This document shows, in pieces, positions 36,436 through 45,926 of a DNA stretch of 64,000 nucleotides. The stretch lies in contig NZ_AP025503.1 of the NCBI RefSeq assembly GCF_024347575.1, positions 1,054,001 to 1,118,000 of the forward strand. Reading direction: 5' to 3'. The position numbers and the translations under genes were made by a program. This DNA comes from Vibrio pelagius. Lineage in GTDB: Bacteria; Pseudomonadota; Gammaproteobacteria; Enterobacterales; Vibrionaceae. The notes under the pieces are model-generated. The model saw only the letters and a program-made list of their open reading frames with translations. It was not told where the DNA came from and made no database searches. Numbering within the stretch: the first letter of the stretch is position 1; each line of letters begins with the position of its first letter.

Positions 36436-37392
36436 ATGAGTAGTATTTTAGAGTGTATTCGTACTGTTGGACGAGGAGAAAGAGGTCGTAAGCCTCTTAC
36501 GTTTGAACAGGCCTATCGCATCATGGATGAGTATTTGAGTGGTCAAGTTGGAGACGACCAGATGGCGATGCTACTGATGCTAATTCGCGTACAAAACGAG
36601 ACGAATGAAGAGATTGCTGGCTTTGTTAAAGCATTCCAATCTCGAGTTCCAGATTTGGGCGCAGACATTGATTGGCCTTGTTATGCCGGTAAACGCAACG
36701 ATTCAAGTAGCGGTAAGCCATGGAATTTACTGGCGGCGAGAATTTTAGCGGACAGCGGCTATAAGATTTTAATGCACGGTTATATGGACAAACCGAGTGG
36801 CCGAACGCATGTAGAAACGCACCTCCATGATGTGAATGTGCAGTGTGCTGACAACCCTGAGCACGCGAGAGAGATTCTAGAGAAAGAGGGGATTGCCTAT
36901 CTTCCTTTGGCAAACTTTGCCCCTGAAGCTCAAACCATGATTGGTTGGAAACATCGTTACGGTTTACGCACGCCAATTAATACGGTGGTTCGTGCTCTTA
37001 ACCCGGGAGGTGGTCGATTGGGCGTTCGTGGTAGTTTCCACCCAGGTTTCCCTCAATTACACGCGGAAGTTGAGCATGTAATCGGCAATAAATCGCACTC
37101 AGTGATCTCTTTTAAGGGTCAGAACGGTGAGTCGGAATATAACCCTAAGGTGAGTCAAACTGTTTGGTTGAGCTCTCCTGAGAAGGTCGAGTCTTTTTAT
37201 TGGAAAGGCAGTATGCATGAAGGACTATCGTTGCCTGATAGCTGCGTACTCGGTACACCAGAAGACGAAATGGAGATGATGGCAAACAGTGTCGTCGACA
37301 CTATGACCGCGGTATTGTTTGCAGAGACTCATGACAAACCTGAGGCATACAAGCGAGCTTCAGAGCTTTGGGAAGCGTATTGTCGAACGTAG
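36436..37392 (+). CDS. ybiB: TrpD2/YbiB-type glycosyltransferase-fold protein
   Basis: A 318-residue protein close in length and sequence to E. coli YbiB (320 residues): ECIRTVGRGERGRKPLTFEQ at the start, GKPWNLLAARILADSGYKIL, RYGLRTPINTVVRALNPGG and GSFHPGFPQLHAEVEHVIG. The fold is that of anthranilate phosphoribosyltransferase (TrpD), but studied TrpD2 proteins bind nucleic acid and lack TrpD activity; expression is linked to DNA damage in E. coli. A single gene followed by a terminator. Confidence 0.9.
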   Translation: MSSILECIRTVGRGERGRKPLTFEQAYRIMDEYLSGQVGDDQMAMLLMLIRVQNETNEEIAGFVKAFQSRVPDLGADIDWPCYAGKRNDSSSGKPWNLLAARILADSGYKILMHGYMDKPSGRTHVETHLHDVNVQCADNPEHAREILEKEGIAYLPLANFAPEAQTMIGWKHRYGLRTPINTVVRALNPGGGRLGVRGSFHPGFPQLHAEVEHVIGNKSHSVISFKGQNGESEYNPKVSQTVWLSSPEKVESFYWKGSMHEGLSLPDSCVLGTPEDEMEMMANSVVDTMTAVLFAETHDKPEAYKRASELWEAYCRT

Positions 37393-37406
37393 GGTACGAA
37401 TAAACT

Positions 37407-37429
37407 AGGTCAGCAGTGCTGGCCTTTTT
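37407..37429 (+). terminator. Intrinsic terminator of the ybiB-like gene
   Basis: Stem AGGTCAGC / GCTGGCCT with a 3-base loop and a U5 tail, 15 bp after the stop. Confidence 0.8.
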
Positions 37430-37487
37430 AATCTCTGCCGTTTTCTTAGAGAGTCGATGTTGACTGGTGTTTAAGCACTGCTGAAGG

Positions 37488-37757
37488 CTACTTTACTCGC
37501 ATCAAGCGATGCGAAATGTCGCCCAGTTGCAATTCGATGATTTGAGAAATGCCCATTTTGTCGACACGTTCAAGCATATTCTCGCTATATCCGCGCTTTT
37601 TCATCCACTCTAAAGGCTCTTTAAAGCCGTCTTCATTGATGACGAAAGATTGATCTGTGATTGCTTCTTCCACGATATGGATAACCCATATACGAGATTG
37701 AAAGTCTAAGACTTCGTTGAAGAATGATTTGATCGAAGTGAGCAGTTTGGAAGCCAT
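37488..37757 (-). CDS. Small hypothetical protein
   Basis: An 89-residue acidic-basic mixed protein starting MASKLLTSIKSFFNEVLDFQ. It has no membrane segment, Cys motif or domain I recognise; ITDQSFVINEDGFKEPLEWM suggests a folded soluble domain. ATG at 37757 has no strong ribosome site. It is supported mainly by balanced protein-like composition and lack of competing genes. It may be a conserved Vibrio protein, but I cannot confirm that. Confidence 0.6.
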   Translation of the reverse strand: MASKLLTSIKSFFNEVLDFQSRIWVIHIVEEAITDQSFVINEDGFKEPLEWMKKRGYSENMLERVDKMGISQIIELQLGDISHRLMRVK

Positions 37758-38162
37758 AATGTGCCGAGGTTATGTGTTCAAAGTAGGTTAGACATGCGTC
37801 TTGTCGGCTAAGATACGAGAACTTGCCTGCTTTTTCAAATTCTACTCGGGCATCCGCCGTCAATAAGCTCTATCACTTTTGTACGCCACATTCATCGGCG
37901 CACCTTTCGATGCCGATCGATTCTCGAACATGACTCCACAAAGCAACGTAAGTCGATATCCTGTTTTTTTGAATCTTATCGAACGGTTTGTTACATCTCG
38001 TTTTATATGCTTCAGCCCTTATACCGCCTCACATTTCTGAGAAATGAGGTTTTGCCTATAAATAAAATTGTTAAAACCCATTTAGTAAAATCAAGATTTT
38101 AGACAACAATTAACGTATAGGTTCGATATAAGACCTAGCTGAGAAATTTTAGGGAGAAAGCG
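37758..38162. other. Intergenic region before the CBS-protein gene
   Basis: 405 bp without a supported gene. It holds a perfect 15-bp palindrome, CATTTCTGAGAAATG, at 38032-38046, extended in part by flanking CTCA/AGG, about 117 bp upstream of the CBS-protein start. This could be a regulatory dyad or a hairpin. Nothing else stands out. Confidence 0.45.
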
Positions 38163-38579
38163 ATGAATTCGATTAAAGTGAAAGATTACATGACGCTGCA
38201 GGTTGTGACGTTCACTCCTGATATGCCGCTAAGTCTCGCGTTAGACAAGGTAATGCGCAGTCACCATATGGGCGGTCCCGTGATTGATGAAAATGAGAGA
38301 GTGATAGGCTTCTTGTCGGAACAGGACTTGTTGGAAAAACTGGTCAAAGTGAGTTACTTCTGCCAAGACACGCACACTGTTGGCGATTGCATGTACAAAG
38401 AGGTGCTTTCAGTATCGCCTGATCTTTCAATTATTGAACTGGCAGATTTGATGAAAGTTGGCAAGCCTAAAGCGTACCCAGTTATAGACAATGACAGACT
38501 GGTTGGCATCATCACTCGTACTGATGTTTTGAGAGCCATTGGTAAAAACTTAGATGATTGCTTCCAGCATCCAGTATAA
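38163..38579 (+). CDS. CBS-domain protein
   Basis: A 138-residue soluble protein made of two CBS motifs forming one Bateman module: about 6-60 (KDYMTLQVVTFTPDMPLS, VIGFLSEQDLL) and about 75-130 (SVSPDLSIIELADLMKVGKP, LVGIITRTDVLRAI). CBS pairs bind adenosyl nucleotides and act as energy or redox sensors. No fused effector domain, so the partner is unknown. ATG follows AGGGAGAAAGCG. It precedes zntA but is separated from it by zntA's own promoter. Confidence 0.92.
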   Translation: MNSIKVKDYMTLQVVTFTPDMPLSLALDKVMRSHHMGGPVIDENERVIGFLSEQDLLEKLVKVSYFCQDTHTVGDCMYKEVLSVSPDLSIIELADLMKVGKPKAYPVIDNDRLVGIITRTDVLRAIGKNLDDCFQHPV

Positions 38580-38617
38580 CTTTTTTGTTCTAAACAGTTA
38601 TTTCTACTCACTTCTCC

Positions 38618-38649
38618 TTGACCTTGGAGGCGACTCCAAGGTTTATACT
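38618..38649 (+). promoter_or_regulatory. ZntR/MerR-type promoter of zntA
   Basis: The -35 TTGACC (38618-38623) and -10 TATACT (38644-38649) are 20 bp apart. The spacer region holds a perfect dyad, ACCTTGGAG-GCGA-CTCCAAGGT (38621-38642). An overlong spacer with a central dyad is the hallmark of promoters twisted open by MerR-family activators such as ZntR. Confidence 0.92.
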
Positions 38650-38726
38650 TCAGGTGTACTGGAGGGGACTTTAGCTTACCTCAACTAGAAACCCCTTCAG
38701 CAGTCGAGTATTAAGGAGAATTTATT

Positions 38727-41051
38727 ATGTGTGCAAAACATGCCGCGTGCCGCTCAACCAAAGCGGAGATTCAAAACAAACCTGTAGCTTCAAGCTGCGG
38801 TAGCCCTAAAATCACTAGCATTACAGCTGCTTCTACCAGCCCATCTTCGTGCTGTGCAACCTCTGAGCCCTCTGCTGGCGGCGAGAGTTGTTGCGGTTCA
38901 GACAGTGGAGAAGAAGACCGGCTGTCCTCAGTTGTCGAACTAAAAAGCAAGCTCACTAAAAGCTGGCTCGTTTCAGGTATGGACTGCCCAGCCTGTGCAC
39001 GAAAGGTAGAAAAAGCCGTTTCTTCTATTCCTGGTGTGATTGAAGCCAAGGTTCTGTTTGCGACGGAAAAACTGGTCGTGAAATACGATCAAGTTGAACT
39101 CACAGAAACCATTAAAACCGCCGTTCAAAAAACGGGCTTCAGTTTGAGTGAAGTTGGCGTTAAGGAAAAGCAACAGCCAGCGACCTTCTGGCAATCATAC
39201 ATTCAGCCAAATCTCCAGATCATTGCGATTGCCGCTGCGATGTTATTCGCGGCCTTAATTAAAGACGTCAGCCCTGTTTTAAGTGAGCGATTGTTCATTG
39301 TCACCTGTTTGCTTGGACTTTACCCTGTCGCAAAACAAGCGGTGAAGCTTGCCCGCTCAGGCACTCCTTTTGCCATTGAAACCTTGATGAGTGTTGCTGC
39401 TCTGGGTGCCCTGTATTTGGGGGAAACAGTAGAAGCAGCCATGGTTCTATTGTTGTTCTTAATCGGTGAGCGTTTAGAGGCCTTTGCTTCATCCCGTGCA
39501 CGCAGTGGTGTACAAGCATTGATGGCATTGGTGCCTGAAAATGCGACTCAAATTGTCGATGGTGAACGTGTCGAAGTTGCAGTGACGGAACTTAAGCCTG
39601 GTGATGTTATTGAAGTCTCTCCTGGTGCTCGACTGCCAGCAGATGGTCAATTGATTACTTACGCCGCCAGCTTCGATGAGAGCGCACTCACTGGTGAATC
39701 TGTCCCTGTCGAACACATCAAAGGCAACACCATCATGGCGGGTGCGGTTGTGGTCGACAAGGTTGTTCGTATCACGATCACTTCTAAACAAGGTGAGAAT
39801 GCGATAGACCGAATTCTTCATTTGATTGAAGAAGCAGAATCACGCAAAGCACCTTTAGAACGATTCCTAGATAAATTTAGCCGTTGGTATACGCCGCTAA
39901 TGATGTTTGTGGCCTTGATGGTCATTGTGATTCCGCCGAGTTTGTTCGCTCAACCTTGGGAAACTTGGGTTTATCGTGGTCTTGCGTTGCTGTTGATCGC
40001 ATGCCCTTGTGCGTTGGTTGTCTCAACGCCGGCAGCGATTACTTCTGGCTTGGCTGCAGCAGCAAAACGTGGTGCCTTGATTAAAGGCGGTGCTGCGCTA
40101 GAGCAGTTAGGTAAGGTTGAAACCATTGCGTTTGATAAAACTGGCACACTGACCGAGGGCAAGCCACAAGTTACTGACGTGTTACCGTTGCAAGGTTGGA
40201 ATGAGCAACAGTTATTGCGTGTGGTCGGTGCGATTGAAGTGGGGTCAAGCCATCCACTAGCGCTATCTCTCGTCAATAAAGTTAAAGAGAAGGGGATTGA
40301 TATCCCGGAATCTGACAACAAACGTGCCCTTATCGGTAGTGGTGTTGAAGGTGATGTCGATGGGCGTACATATCAAGTGCTTTCACCATCGAAAGTGACG
40401 TTTGATCTTGATTCGTCAGTACAAGAGCAGGTTACTTCGCTTGAGATGCAAGGCAAGACGGTGGTCGTGGCAGTAGAGCGTCCTCAAACCGTCATTGGTT
40501 TAATCGCGTGGCAAGACACACTGCGCAGTGACGCCAAAGCTGCAGTAGAACGTTTAAGCAAGTTGGGCGTTGAGTCGATTATGTTGACGGGCGATAACCC
40601 GCGCAGTGCTGAGGCAATCAGCTCGGTGGTTGGCATGCAATACAAAGCAAGTCTGTTGCCAGCGGATAAAGTGAGTTACGTTGAAGAGCTTACTCGCCAT
40701 TCACATGTTGCTATGGTGGGCGATGGTATTAATGATGCTCCAGCAATGAAAACGGCAAATGTTGGTATTGCGATGGGTGGTGGCACCGACGTCGCTTTAG
40801 AAACCGCTGATTCGGCACTGACTCACAATCGTCTAACTGAACTGCCGGCTATGATTGAGCTGTCACAGGCCACCATGAGAAATATTCGCCAGAACGTCGC
40901 TTTGGCGTTGGGGTTAAAAGGTGTCTTCTTAGTGACCAGCCTATTTGGTATTACTGGTTTATGGGTAGCTGTACTTGCTGATAGTGGTGCAACTGCGCTT
41001 GTGACACTCAATGCTTTAAGACTACTAAGATTCAAGTCAAAAGCTGACTAA
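38727..41051 (+). CDS. zntA: Zn/Cd/Pb-exporting P1B-type ATPase
   Basis: A 774-residue metal pump. The first 60 residues are Cys-rich (Cys 2, 8, 24, 42, 43, 55, 56), followed by an HMA metal-binding domain with GMDCPAC (87-90), membrane helices, actuator TGES, the transport-site CPC in LLIACPCALVVSTPAAI, phosphorylation DKTGTLTEGKP, the HP element GSSHPLAL and hinge MVGDGINDAPAM. It exports zinc, cadmium or lead at the cost of ATP. AAGGAG precedes the ATG. It is driven by the ZntR-type promoter 78 bp upstream; the activator gene is not in this window. Confidence 0.96.
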   Translation: MCAKHAACRSTKAEIQNKPVASSCGSPKITSITAASTSPSSCCATSEPSAGGESCCGSDSGEEDRLSSVVELKSKLTKSWLVSGMDCPACARKVEKAVSSIPGVIEAKVLFATEKLVVKYDQVELTETIKTAVQKTGFSLSEVGVKEKQQPATFWQSYIQPNLQIIAIAAAMLFAALIKDVSPVLSERLFIVTCLLGLYPVAKQAVKLARSGTPFAIETLMSVAALGALYLGETVEAAMVLLLFLIGERLEAFASSRARSGVQALMALVPENATQIVDGERVEVAVTELKPGDVIEVSPGARLPADGQLITYAASFDESALTGESVPVEHIKGNTIMAGAVVVDKVVRITITSKQGENAIDRILHLIEEAESRKAPLERFLDKFSRWYTPLMMFVALMVIVIPPSLFAQPWETWVYRGLALLLIACPCALVVSTPAAITSGLAAAAKRGALIKGGAALEQLGKVETIAFDKTGTLTEGKPQVTDVLPLQGWNEQQLLRVVGAIEVGSSHPLALSLVNKVKEKGIDIPESDNKRALIGSGVEGDVDGRTYQVLSPSKVTFDLDSSVQEQVTSLEMQGKTVVVAVERPQTVIGLIAWQDTLRSDAKAAVERLSKLGVESIMLTGDNPRSAEAISSVVGMQYKASLLPADKVSYVEELTRHSHVAMVGDGINDAPAMKTANVGIAMGGGTDVALETADSALTHNRLTELPAMIELSQATMRNIRQNVALALGLKGVFLVTSLFGITGLWVAVLADSGATALVTLNALRLLRFKSKAD

Positions 41052-41073
41052 GAGATCGTCGCATTAGTTACAG

Positions 41074-41138
41074 AACGCCTCTAGTTTATTAAGCGCATGT
41101 TGTTTGATTTGCGTTTTATGAACTAGAGGCGTTTTTTT
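41074..41138 (+). terminator. Terminator of zntA
   Basis: A perfect 13-bp stem (AACGCCTCTAGTT / AACTAGAGGCGTT) with a 34-base loop and T7 tail. Confidence 0.85.
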
Positions 41139-41179
41139 GGTCATTATTATGCAACGAAGCTATACGATTGCGGTATAAG

Positions 41180-41195
41180 TGTGATTGAGATCTGT
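41180..41195. promoter_or_regulatory. Weak second CRP-like site before udp
   Basis: TGTGA-N6-TCTGT: one perfect and one poor half-site, 36 bp before the stronger site's end-to-start gap. In E. coli udp, two CRP sites flank a CytR site, so the pairing may be meaningful. Confidence 0.3.
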
Positions 41196-41231
41196 TTTTT
41201 GTGAAAATTGATTGTATGTTGCGTGGAGAGG

Positions 41232-41247
41232 TGTGATGTCTGTCACT
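41232..41247. promoter_or_regulatory. CRP site upstream of udp
   Basis: TGTGA-N6-TCACT matches nine of the ten core bases of TGTGA-N6-TCACA. It is about 110 bp before the udp start. CRP control of udp is well known in E. coli. Confidence 0.6.
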
Positions 41248-41349
41248 TCATTTTGTGAATAGCTTGGTTAGAGTAAACACGTACCCCACAAACTTATAAT
41301 GCGCTTAGATAAGGGTGATGAACACTCAATAAGCCACAAGGAGCAAACT

Positions 41350-42108
41350 ATGTCTCAAGCTGTTTTCCACTTAGGTATTACTGAAGCTGATCTTCAAGGT
41401 GCGACACTCGCGATCATCCCAGGTGATCCAGCACGTGTACAAAAAATTGCTGACGAAATGGAAAACCCAGTATTTCTAGCAAGCCACCGTGAGTACACGC
41501 TGTACCGCACTGAGCTAGATGGAAAGCCTGTGGTTGTTTGTTCTACTGGTATTGGTGGTCCATCTACATCTATCGCTGTAGAAGAGCTAGCGCAACTAGG
41601 TGTACGTACTTTCCTACGTGTTGGTACAACTGGTGCAATCCAACCTCACGTCAAAGTGGGTGACATGATTGTAACAACGGGTTCTGTTCGTCTGGACGGT
41701 GCAAGCCTACACTTCGCTCCAATGGAGTTCCCAGCAGTAGCTGACTTCGAAATTGCAACAGCGATGAAAGCGGCAGTAGAAGAGTCTGGCGCAACGGTTC
41801 ACACTGGTGTTACAGCATCAAGCGACACGTTCTACCCAGGTCAAGAGCGTTACGACACTTTCTCTGGTCGCGTTGTTAAGCGTTTCCAAGGTTCTATGCA
41901 AGAGTGGCAAGACATGGGCGTTCTTAACTTCGAAATGGAATCTGCAACACTGCTAACTATGTGTGCAAGTTCTGGTCTGAAAGCAGGTTGTGTAGCGGGC
42001 GTTATTATCAACCGTACACAGAAAGAGATCCCAGATCACGATACGCTAAAAGAGACAGAAGCTCGCTCAATCAAAGTGGTTGTAGAAGCTGCGCGTAAGA
42101 TGCTTTAA
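41350..42108 (+). CDS. udp: Uridine phosphorylase
   Basis: A 252-residue nucleoside phosphorylase that splits uridine with phosphate into uracil and ribose-1-phosphate. It contains [27 protein letters not shown], the phosphate-site [39 protein letters not shown] and the active-site FEMESATLL. The ATG at 41350 has AAGGAG seven bases before it and gives the enterobacterial length; an in-frame ATG 17 codons upstream lacks support. Monocistronic with a terminator. Confidence 0.96.
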   Translation: MSQAVFHLGITEADLQGATLAIIPGDPARVQKIADEMENPVFLASHREYTLYRTELDGKPVVVCSTGIGGPSTSIAVEELAQLGVRTFLRVGTTGAIQPHVKVGDMIVTTGSVRLDGASLHFAPMEFPAVADFEIATAMKAAVEESGATVHTGVTASSDTFYPGQERYDTFSGRVVKRFQGSMQEWQDMGVLNFEMESATLLTMCASSGLKAGCVAGVIINRTQKEIPDHDTLKETEARSIKVVVEAARKML

Positions 42109-42164
42109 TCGCGTCGATACTGCTTAATTCAGTTATCATCCTAGATAGCCTGATTTAAAACCTC

Positions 42165-42194
42165 AAAAGCTGCACTTAATGGTGCAGCTTTTTT
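42165..42194 (+). terminator. Intrinsic terminator of udp
   Basis: Stem AAAAGCTGCAC / GTGCAGCTTTT with a 6-base loop and T run. Confidence 0.92.
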
Positions 42195-42230
42195 GTATTT
42201 GTCGATTAGGTTTGGGGAAAATAAAGACAA

Positions 42231-42257
42231 ATAAAAAGGCGCATGATGCGCCTTTAG
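42231..42257 (-). terminator. Terminator of the CARF nuclease gene
   Basis: A palindrome AAAGGCGCAT-G-ATGCGCCTTT, with a T run on the minus strand, about 50 bp beyond the stop at 42308. Confidence 0.75.
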
Positions 42258-42307
42258 TGTGTGAGTCGTGAGCCTTTGACAGCTTATTTGCTTATTTGCT
42301 TATTTTC

Positions 42308-43474
42308 TTAGTACTCTAGGTCTTCGTGACCGCCTGCAGCAGCAAACCAAGATGTTAGATGCGTTTTAAGATCTTTCAACTCATCAGGACCAATCAAAGC
42401 AAGTCCTAAATCCTCTGCACGAGTGATGTCGTTATGGCGCAGTGGGCGGAAGCTGACCAGCATAGCACGAGCCTGAAGGCCGCCTAATAGGTCGCGCAGC
42501 GATTCCAGCTTATACAAAGTGTCATCACCATCGTCACGCATACCCTTGGTCTTACACTCTATGATGTGCAGTTTATTATTGACGACTGAAGCAACATCCA
42601 GCTCATTACGTACTTCGCGCTCACCAAGCTGGCGATATACCTGAACGTTCAACGAACGGTCTTGAATGGTTGGCATGTCATCTTGAATCTGTTTCACCGT
42701 GCTGTGCACCAGTGTTTCTAGCCACTCACCGTTCGAGAAACGACGCGCATCTTCGTTAGCAAAGGTCAAAATACCGTCTTGGTAGGTCGCAATCTTTGCT
42801 TCGACGAGATCGGTAAGCAGCATGTTCAGCTCACGATAGCCTTGTTGCTTCTCTGAAAGCTCAACGTCCAGTTTCTGCTCTTTGCGGCAGGTTGTTGCTA
42901 GGTAGTTTAGCGTTGCTAGACCTGGCCCCAGTTCGAGGGCATTGCTCGCCCAGCGTTCACCCAGTTCGTAGAGTTTTTGATCCAGCTGCGGCGGCAGTTC
43001 GAAGTCATTAAATTCACCGCGAGCACCAAATACGGTCAGGTAATCATCGATAGTAATACGATCTTGTACTTGTGTGTCTTCTTTGCCATTTGGGTATAAC
43101 CAACACAGTTTGTCACTGTTTGGTTCAACCACGAAAATCGGCCAGTGATAAGTGCGAAATACTTCGTAAACTGAAAGCAGGCGATGTCTTAAACCGCAGC
43201 TTGCGTTAAGTTTTACTTCTTGTCCGCGTGCCTTGAGGTCTTCAGCCAAGACTTGAATAGATTCTTTGATAACAGAAGTATTAACGATGGTAGGAATTTC
43301 AAAAAACTCACTGGTGATATCGCGCTTTTGGAGTACGGAGTGAAGGCGCAGATACATGCCTTCTTGAGTCTTGTCACCGATAAAAACGATGTGTGAGCTG
43401 GTGGTTCGATTATCCAATAATGGGGTAATCAGCCTAATGGGGTCTTGATCAATAATGCCAACGTGAACAGCCAT
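42308..43474 (-). CDS. CARF-domain PD-(D/E)XK nuclease (DUF1887, VC1899/Card1-like)
   Basis: A 388-residue protein that I recognise as the DUF1887 family, which includes V. cholerae VC1899 and the type III CRISPR effectors Card1/Can2. Residues 1-150 form a CARF Rossmann-like sensor (MAVHVGIIDQDPIRLITPLL; loop LNASCGLRHRLL at 89-100). The middle is a winged-helix-like linker, and residues 245-365 form a PD-(D/E)XK nuclease: GEWLE (Glu253), NELDV (Asp293) and ECK (Glu307, Lys309). In CRISPR relatives, cyclic tetra-adenylate bound by CARF activates cutting of DNA or RNA. Here there is no CRISPR array or cas gene within 20 kb on either side, and the ligand loop lacks the usual TGGTK-type motif. 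It is a single gene with its own terminator. Confidence 0.9.
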   Translation of the reverse strand: MAVHVGIIDQDPIRLITPLLDNRTTSSHIVFIGDKTQEGMYLRLHSVLQKRDITSEFFEIPTIVNTSVIKESIQVLAEDLKARGQEVKLNASCGLRHRLLSVYEVFRTYHWPIFVVEPNSDKLCWLYPNGKEDTQVQDRITIDDYLTVFGARGEFNDFELPPQLDQKLYELGERWASNALELGPGLATLNYLATTCRKEQKLDVELSEKQQGYRELNMLLTDLVEAKIATYQDGILTFANEDARRFSNGEWLETLVHSTVKQIQDDMPTIQDRSLNVQVYRQLGEREVRNELDVASVVNNKLHIIECKTKGMRDDGDDTLYKLESLRDLLGGLQARAMLVSFRPLRHNDITRAEDLGLALIGPDELKDLKTHLTSWFAAAGGHEDLEY

Positions 43475-43557
43475 ATAAATTCCTTAATATTGGCTCGCTC
43501 AAAATGGGAACGTAACGGAAAGCAGCAAGCCATAATACTCATATGATGACAATGGCT

Positions 43558-43594
43558 TAAAAAAACAAGGGTAACCTTTGACAAAAGTTACCCT
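43558..43594 (-). terminator. Terminator of the chemotaxis receptor gene
   Basis: Stem AGGGTAAC / GTTACCCT with an 11-base loop; on the minus strand it is followed by a long T run. About 60 bp beyond the stop at 43657. Confidence 0.87.
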
Positions 43595-43656
43595 GGTTCA
43601 GGTGGTTAACAAATTGATGCGAGTAAAGTCATACCTTTAGTCGCTTTAGTAAAGGT

Positions 43657-45648
43657 TTAAAGCTTGAACTGATGCACCAAATCACCTTGCTGATTAGCAA
43701 GAATGGTCAGGTTCTCACTTGCTTTAGCAATGGACGACATCGCTTGATAACTTGCGTCCGCAATGTGGTTGATGTCTTCAATGTTACGCGCAATGTCGCT
43801 TGATGTTTCGCTTTGTTCTGCCGCAGCCTCAGAAATATGTGTACTCATGTGGCTGATCTCTAGGATAAGTGCTTGAATCTCTTCCATCGCACTATTGGCA
43901 TTGGAAGCCTGCTCAACGGACATCTCCATATCATTCATACAGCTCTCAATCACGTTACCTGCTGTCTTAGAGCTCGATTGTAGATTGCTGATCATAGTTT
44001 CAATCTCAGACGTAGATTGCGTGGTTTTCTGAGCGAGAACACGCACCTCATCTGCCACCACAGCGAAGCCGCGGCCTTGTTCACCCGCACGTGCTGCCTC
44101 GATAGCAGCATTGAGTGCAAGTAGGTTGGTTTGTTCTGCGATCCCACGAATGACATCTAGGATTGAGCCAATCTGACTGCTCATCTGCTGCAGTTCACCC
44201 ACAGCGACAACTGACTCATTGAGGCGAGTCTCCAGTTGATTGATGGTGCTGATATTGGTGTTCATGATTTGACGGCCAGATTCCGATGCTGACTCGACTT
44301 GCTGAACCATAGTTAATGAGCTCTGCGCACTGTTCGCCACTTCTTGTACCGAATGCGACATCTCTGTCATGGCGGTTGCTACATTTGCCGTTTGTTCGCG
44401 CTGATTGCTCAGTTGTCCTTGCGTTGTTGAAGAGGTCTTCTGGTTAATGCTGGCTGTTTCAGTTAGCTCATCAGATGCTTCATTAAGCTTAACTAGAATG
44501 TTATGCAGGTTATCGGCAAGCGTGTTGATGTGGCGACTCACGCGGCTAAATTCGTTGTCGTAACGAATGTCGATACGTTTAGTCATATCCCCCTGTGTGA
44601 GCCCTTCAAGTGCATGCAAAATGCGAGTCAAAGGTTCGCGCACACTGTGGGCAATGTGATAGCCAATCGCTGCTGCGAATACCGTCACTACAACACCAAT
44701 CGCGATAGCTTTCATTAGGCCTTGATCGTAGACTTCACCTGCATCTGCCAGTGAGCTATTAAGCTGTTCACCCGCCGTGACGTTGAATGAGTCAAGAACT
44801 GCCATTGCTTGGTCAACGTCTACCGCTAGGTTAGCGATGTTGATGTAGAGTGCCTTCTTCGCTTGTAGGTAGTTATTGTGTTTATCAAGTACACCGCCTT
44901 TTTGACCAACGTCTTTCGTGAACTTTTGTACCGACTCATCGAACGCGCCTTTTAGCTCAGGCAGTTGAGTGGTTAAACCTCGGTATGCGTAGTTAAGGTG
45001 TGTTACCGCTTTTTTGTTTTTGTTTACTGCACTTTGCACTAACTCAACATCGGAACTTGCTAGAGCATCAGAGGTGATCACCTCTGCGTCTTTCAACTTA
45101 ATAAAGTAGCTTTTTGCCATGACCTTCACAGAGATGCTTTTCTGATCGGCAACATACTCTTTCATTCCAACCGTCAATTCCGAATGCAGACGTTGGAATT
45201 CGCGCGATGCTTTTTGTACTTGCTCTTGAGCTTCAAACATCGCGACGTAGTTGTTCATCGCTTCTTCTGCTTCAGAGAAGTAGCGCTCTTCGAGTTGTTT
45301 TAGTTGCTCAACACGCTCTACAAGTACAGGATTTGTCGCGCTAGCGATTTCAAGCTCTTTAAGTACAGAAGAGAATGCTTGTTGTGATTGGGTAAATTCA
45401 CTGCGCATTGCCGTCATGCGCTCTTGATTCTGTGTAGTGAGATAATCTTTGAAGGATTTGTCTGCAGAGAGTAGCTGCACACTGGTTTGATTAGAGAGAG
45501 TAACAAGGGGCAGCGAAGATTTTGACACGCTTTCGAAGTTACTGTGTATCTGATTCATGCTGCTCATCATGATTGTAATCGTAATTGCAAACATGATGAT
45601 GATCAGTGCGAAGCCCGCATACATGCGTTTTATCACTGAGCCTTTCAT
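43657..45648 (-). CDS. Methyl-accepting chemotaxis protein
   Basis: A 663-residue receptor: helix 1 (about 10-29), a large helical periplasmic sensor region (about 30-300), helix 2 ([20 protein letters not shown]), HAMP (about 325-380), and a signalling domain whose tip contains [20 protein letters not shown] and [20 protein letters not shown], flanked by methylation helices. No C-terminal CheR-binding pentapeptide is apparent (ends LVHQFKL). The ATG at 45648 has GGGAG upstream; an earlier in-frame ATG lacks a ribosome site. The ligand is unknown. Single gene. Confidence 0.94.
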   Translation of the reverse strand: MKGSVIKRMYAGFALIIIMFAITITIMMSSMNQIHSNFESVSKSSLPLVTLSNQTSVQLLSADKSFKDYLTTQNQERMTAMRSEFTQSQQAFSSVLKELEIASATNPVLVERVEQLKQLEERYFSEAEEAMNNYVAMFEAQEQVQKASREFQRLHSELTVGMKEYVADQKSISVKVMAKSYFIKLKDAEVITSDALASSDVELVQSAVNKNKKAVTHLNYAYRGLTTQLPELKGAFDESVQKFTKDVGQKGGVLDKHNNYLQAKKALYINIANLAVDVDQAMAVLDSFNVTAGEQLNSSLADAGEVYDQGLMKAIAIGVVVTVFAAAIGYHIAHSVREPLTRILHALEGLTQGDMTKRIDIRYDNEFSRVSRHINTLADNLHNILVKLNEASDELTETASINQKTSSTTQGQLSNQREQTANVATAMTEMSHSVQEVANSAQSSLTMVQQVESASESGRQIMNTNISTINQLETRLNESVVAVGELQQMSSQIGSILDVIRGIAEQTNLLALNAAIEAARAGEQGRGFAVVADEVRVLAQKTTQSTSEIETMISNLQSSSKTAGNVIESCMNDMEMSVEQASNANSAMEEIQALILEISHMSTHISEAAAEQSETSSDIARNIEDINHIADASYQAMSSIAKASENLTILANQQGDLVHQFKL

Positions 45649-45926
45649 GGCCGTTCTCCCTAAAAATAAATACAGACCGAAAATCCGGTCCAAAACAAAG
45701 TAACAAAAGTGTCAGCATTCTATTGAGTTCCAGTAACACATTTTATGACGCACCCGTCAAAAATAACTGTCAGCAATAGGCGACTTGGCATTCTTTTGCA
45801 CTCGGTTGGGTTTTCTTTGATTTGAACACTGTTTTTTATTATGCTTTAGCTTAGGTTGATTGAGGTTTCTAGTGGCTTGACGCATACTCAAAGCTCTTAG
45901 AAGTAAATGTTTTATTGGAGAAAAAC

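Larger units (their letters stand above)
41052..41349. other. Region between zntA and udp
   Basis: 298 bp with the zntA terminator (41074-41138), one strong and one weak CRP-like site, and the udp ribosome site AAGGAG. No gene. Confidence 0.6.

Noticed and set aside
42231..43474. CRISPR array or cas genes near the CARF nuclease
   Set aside because: I looked for regularly spaced direct repeats and Cas-like proteins on both sides and saw none in the window.
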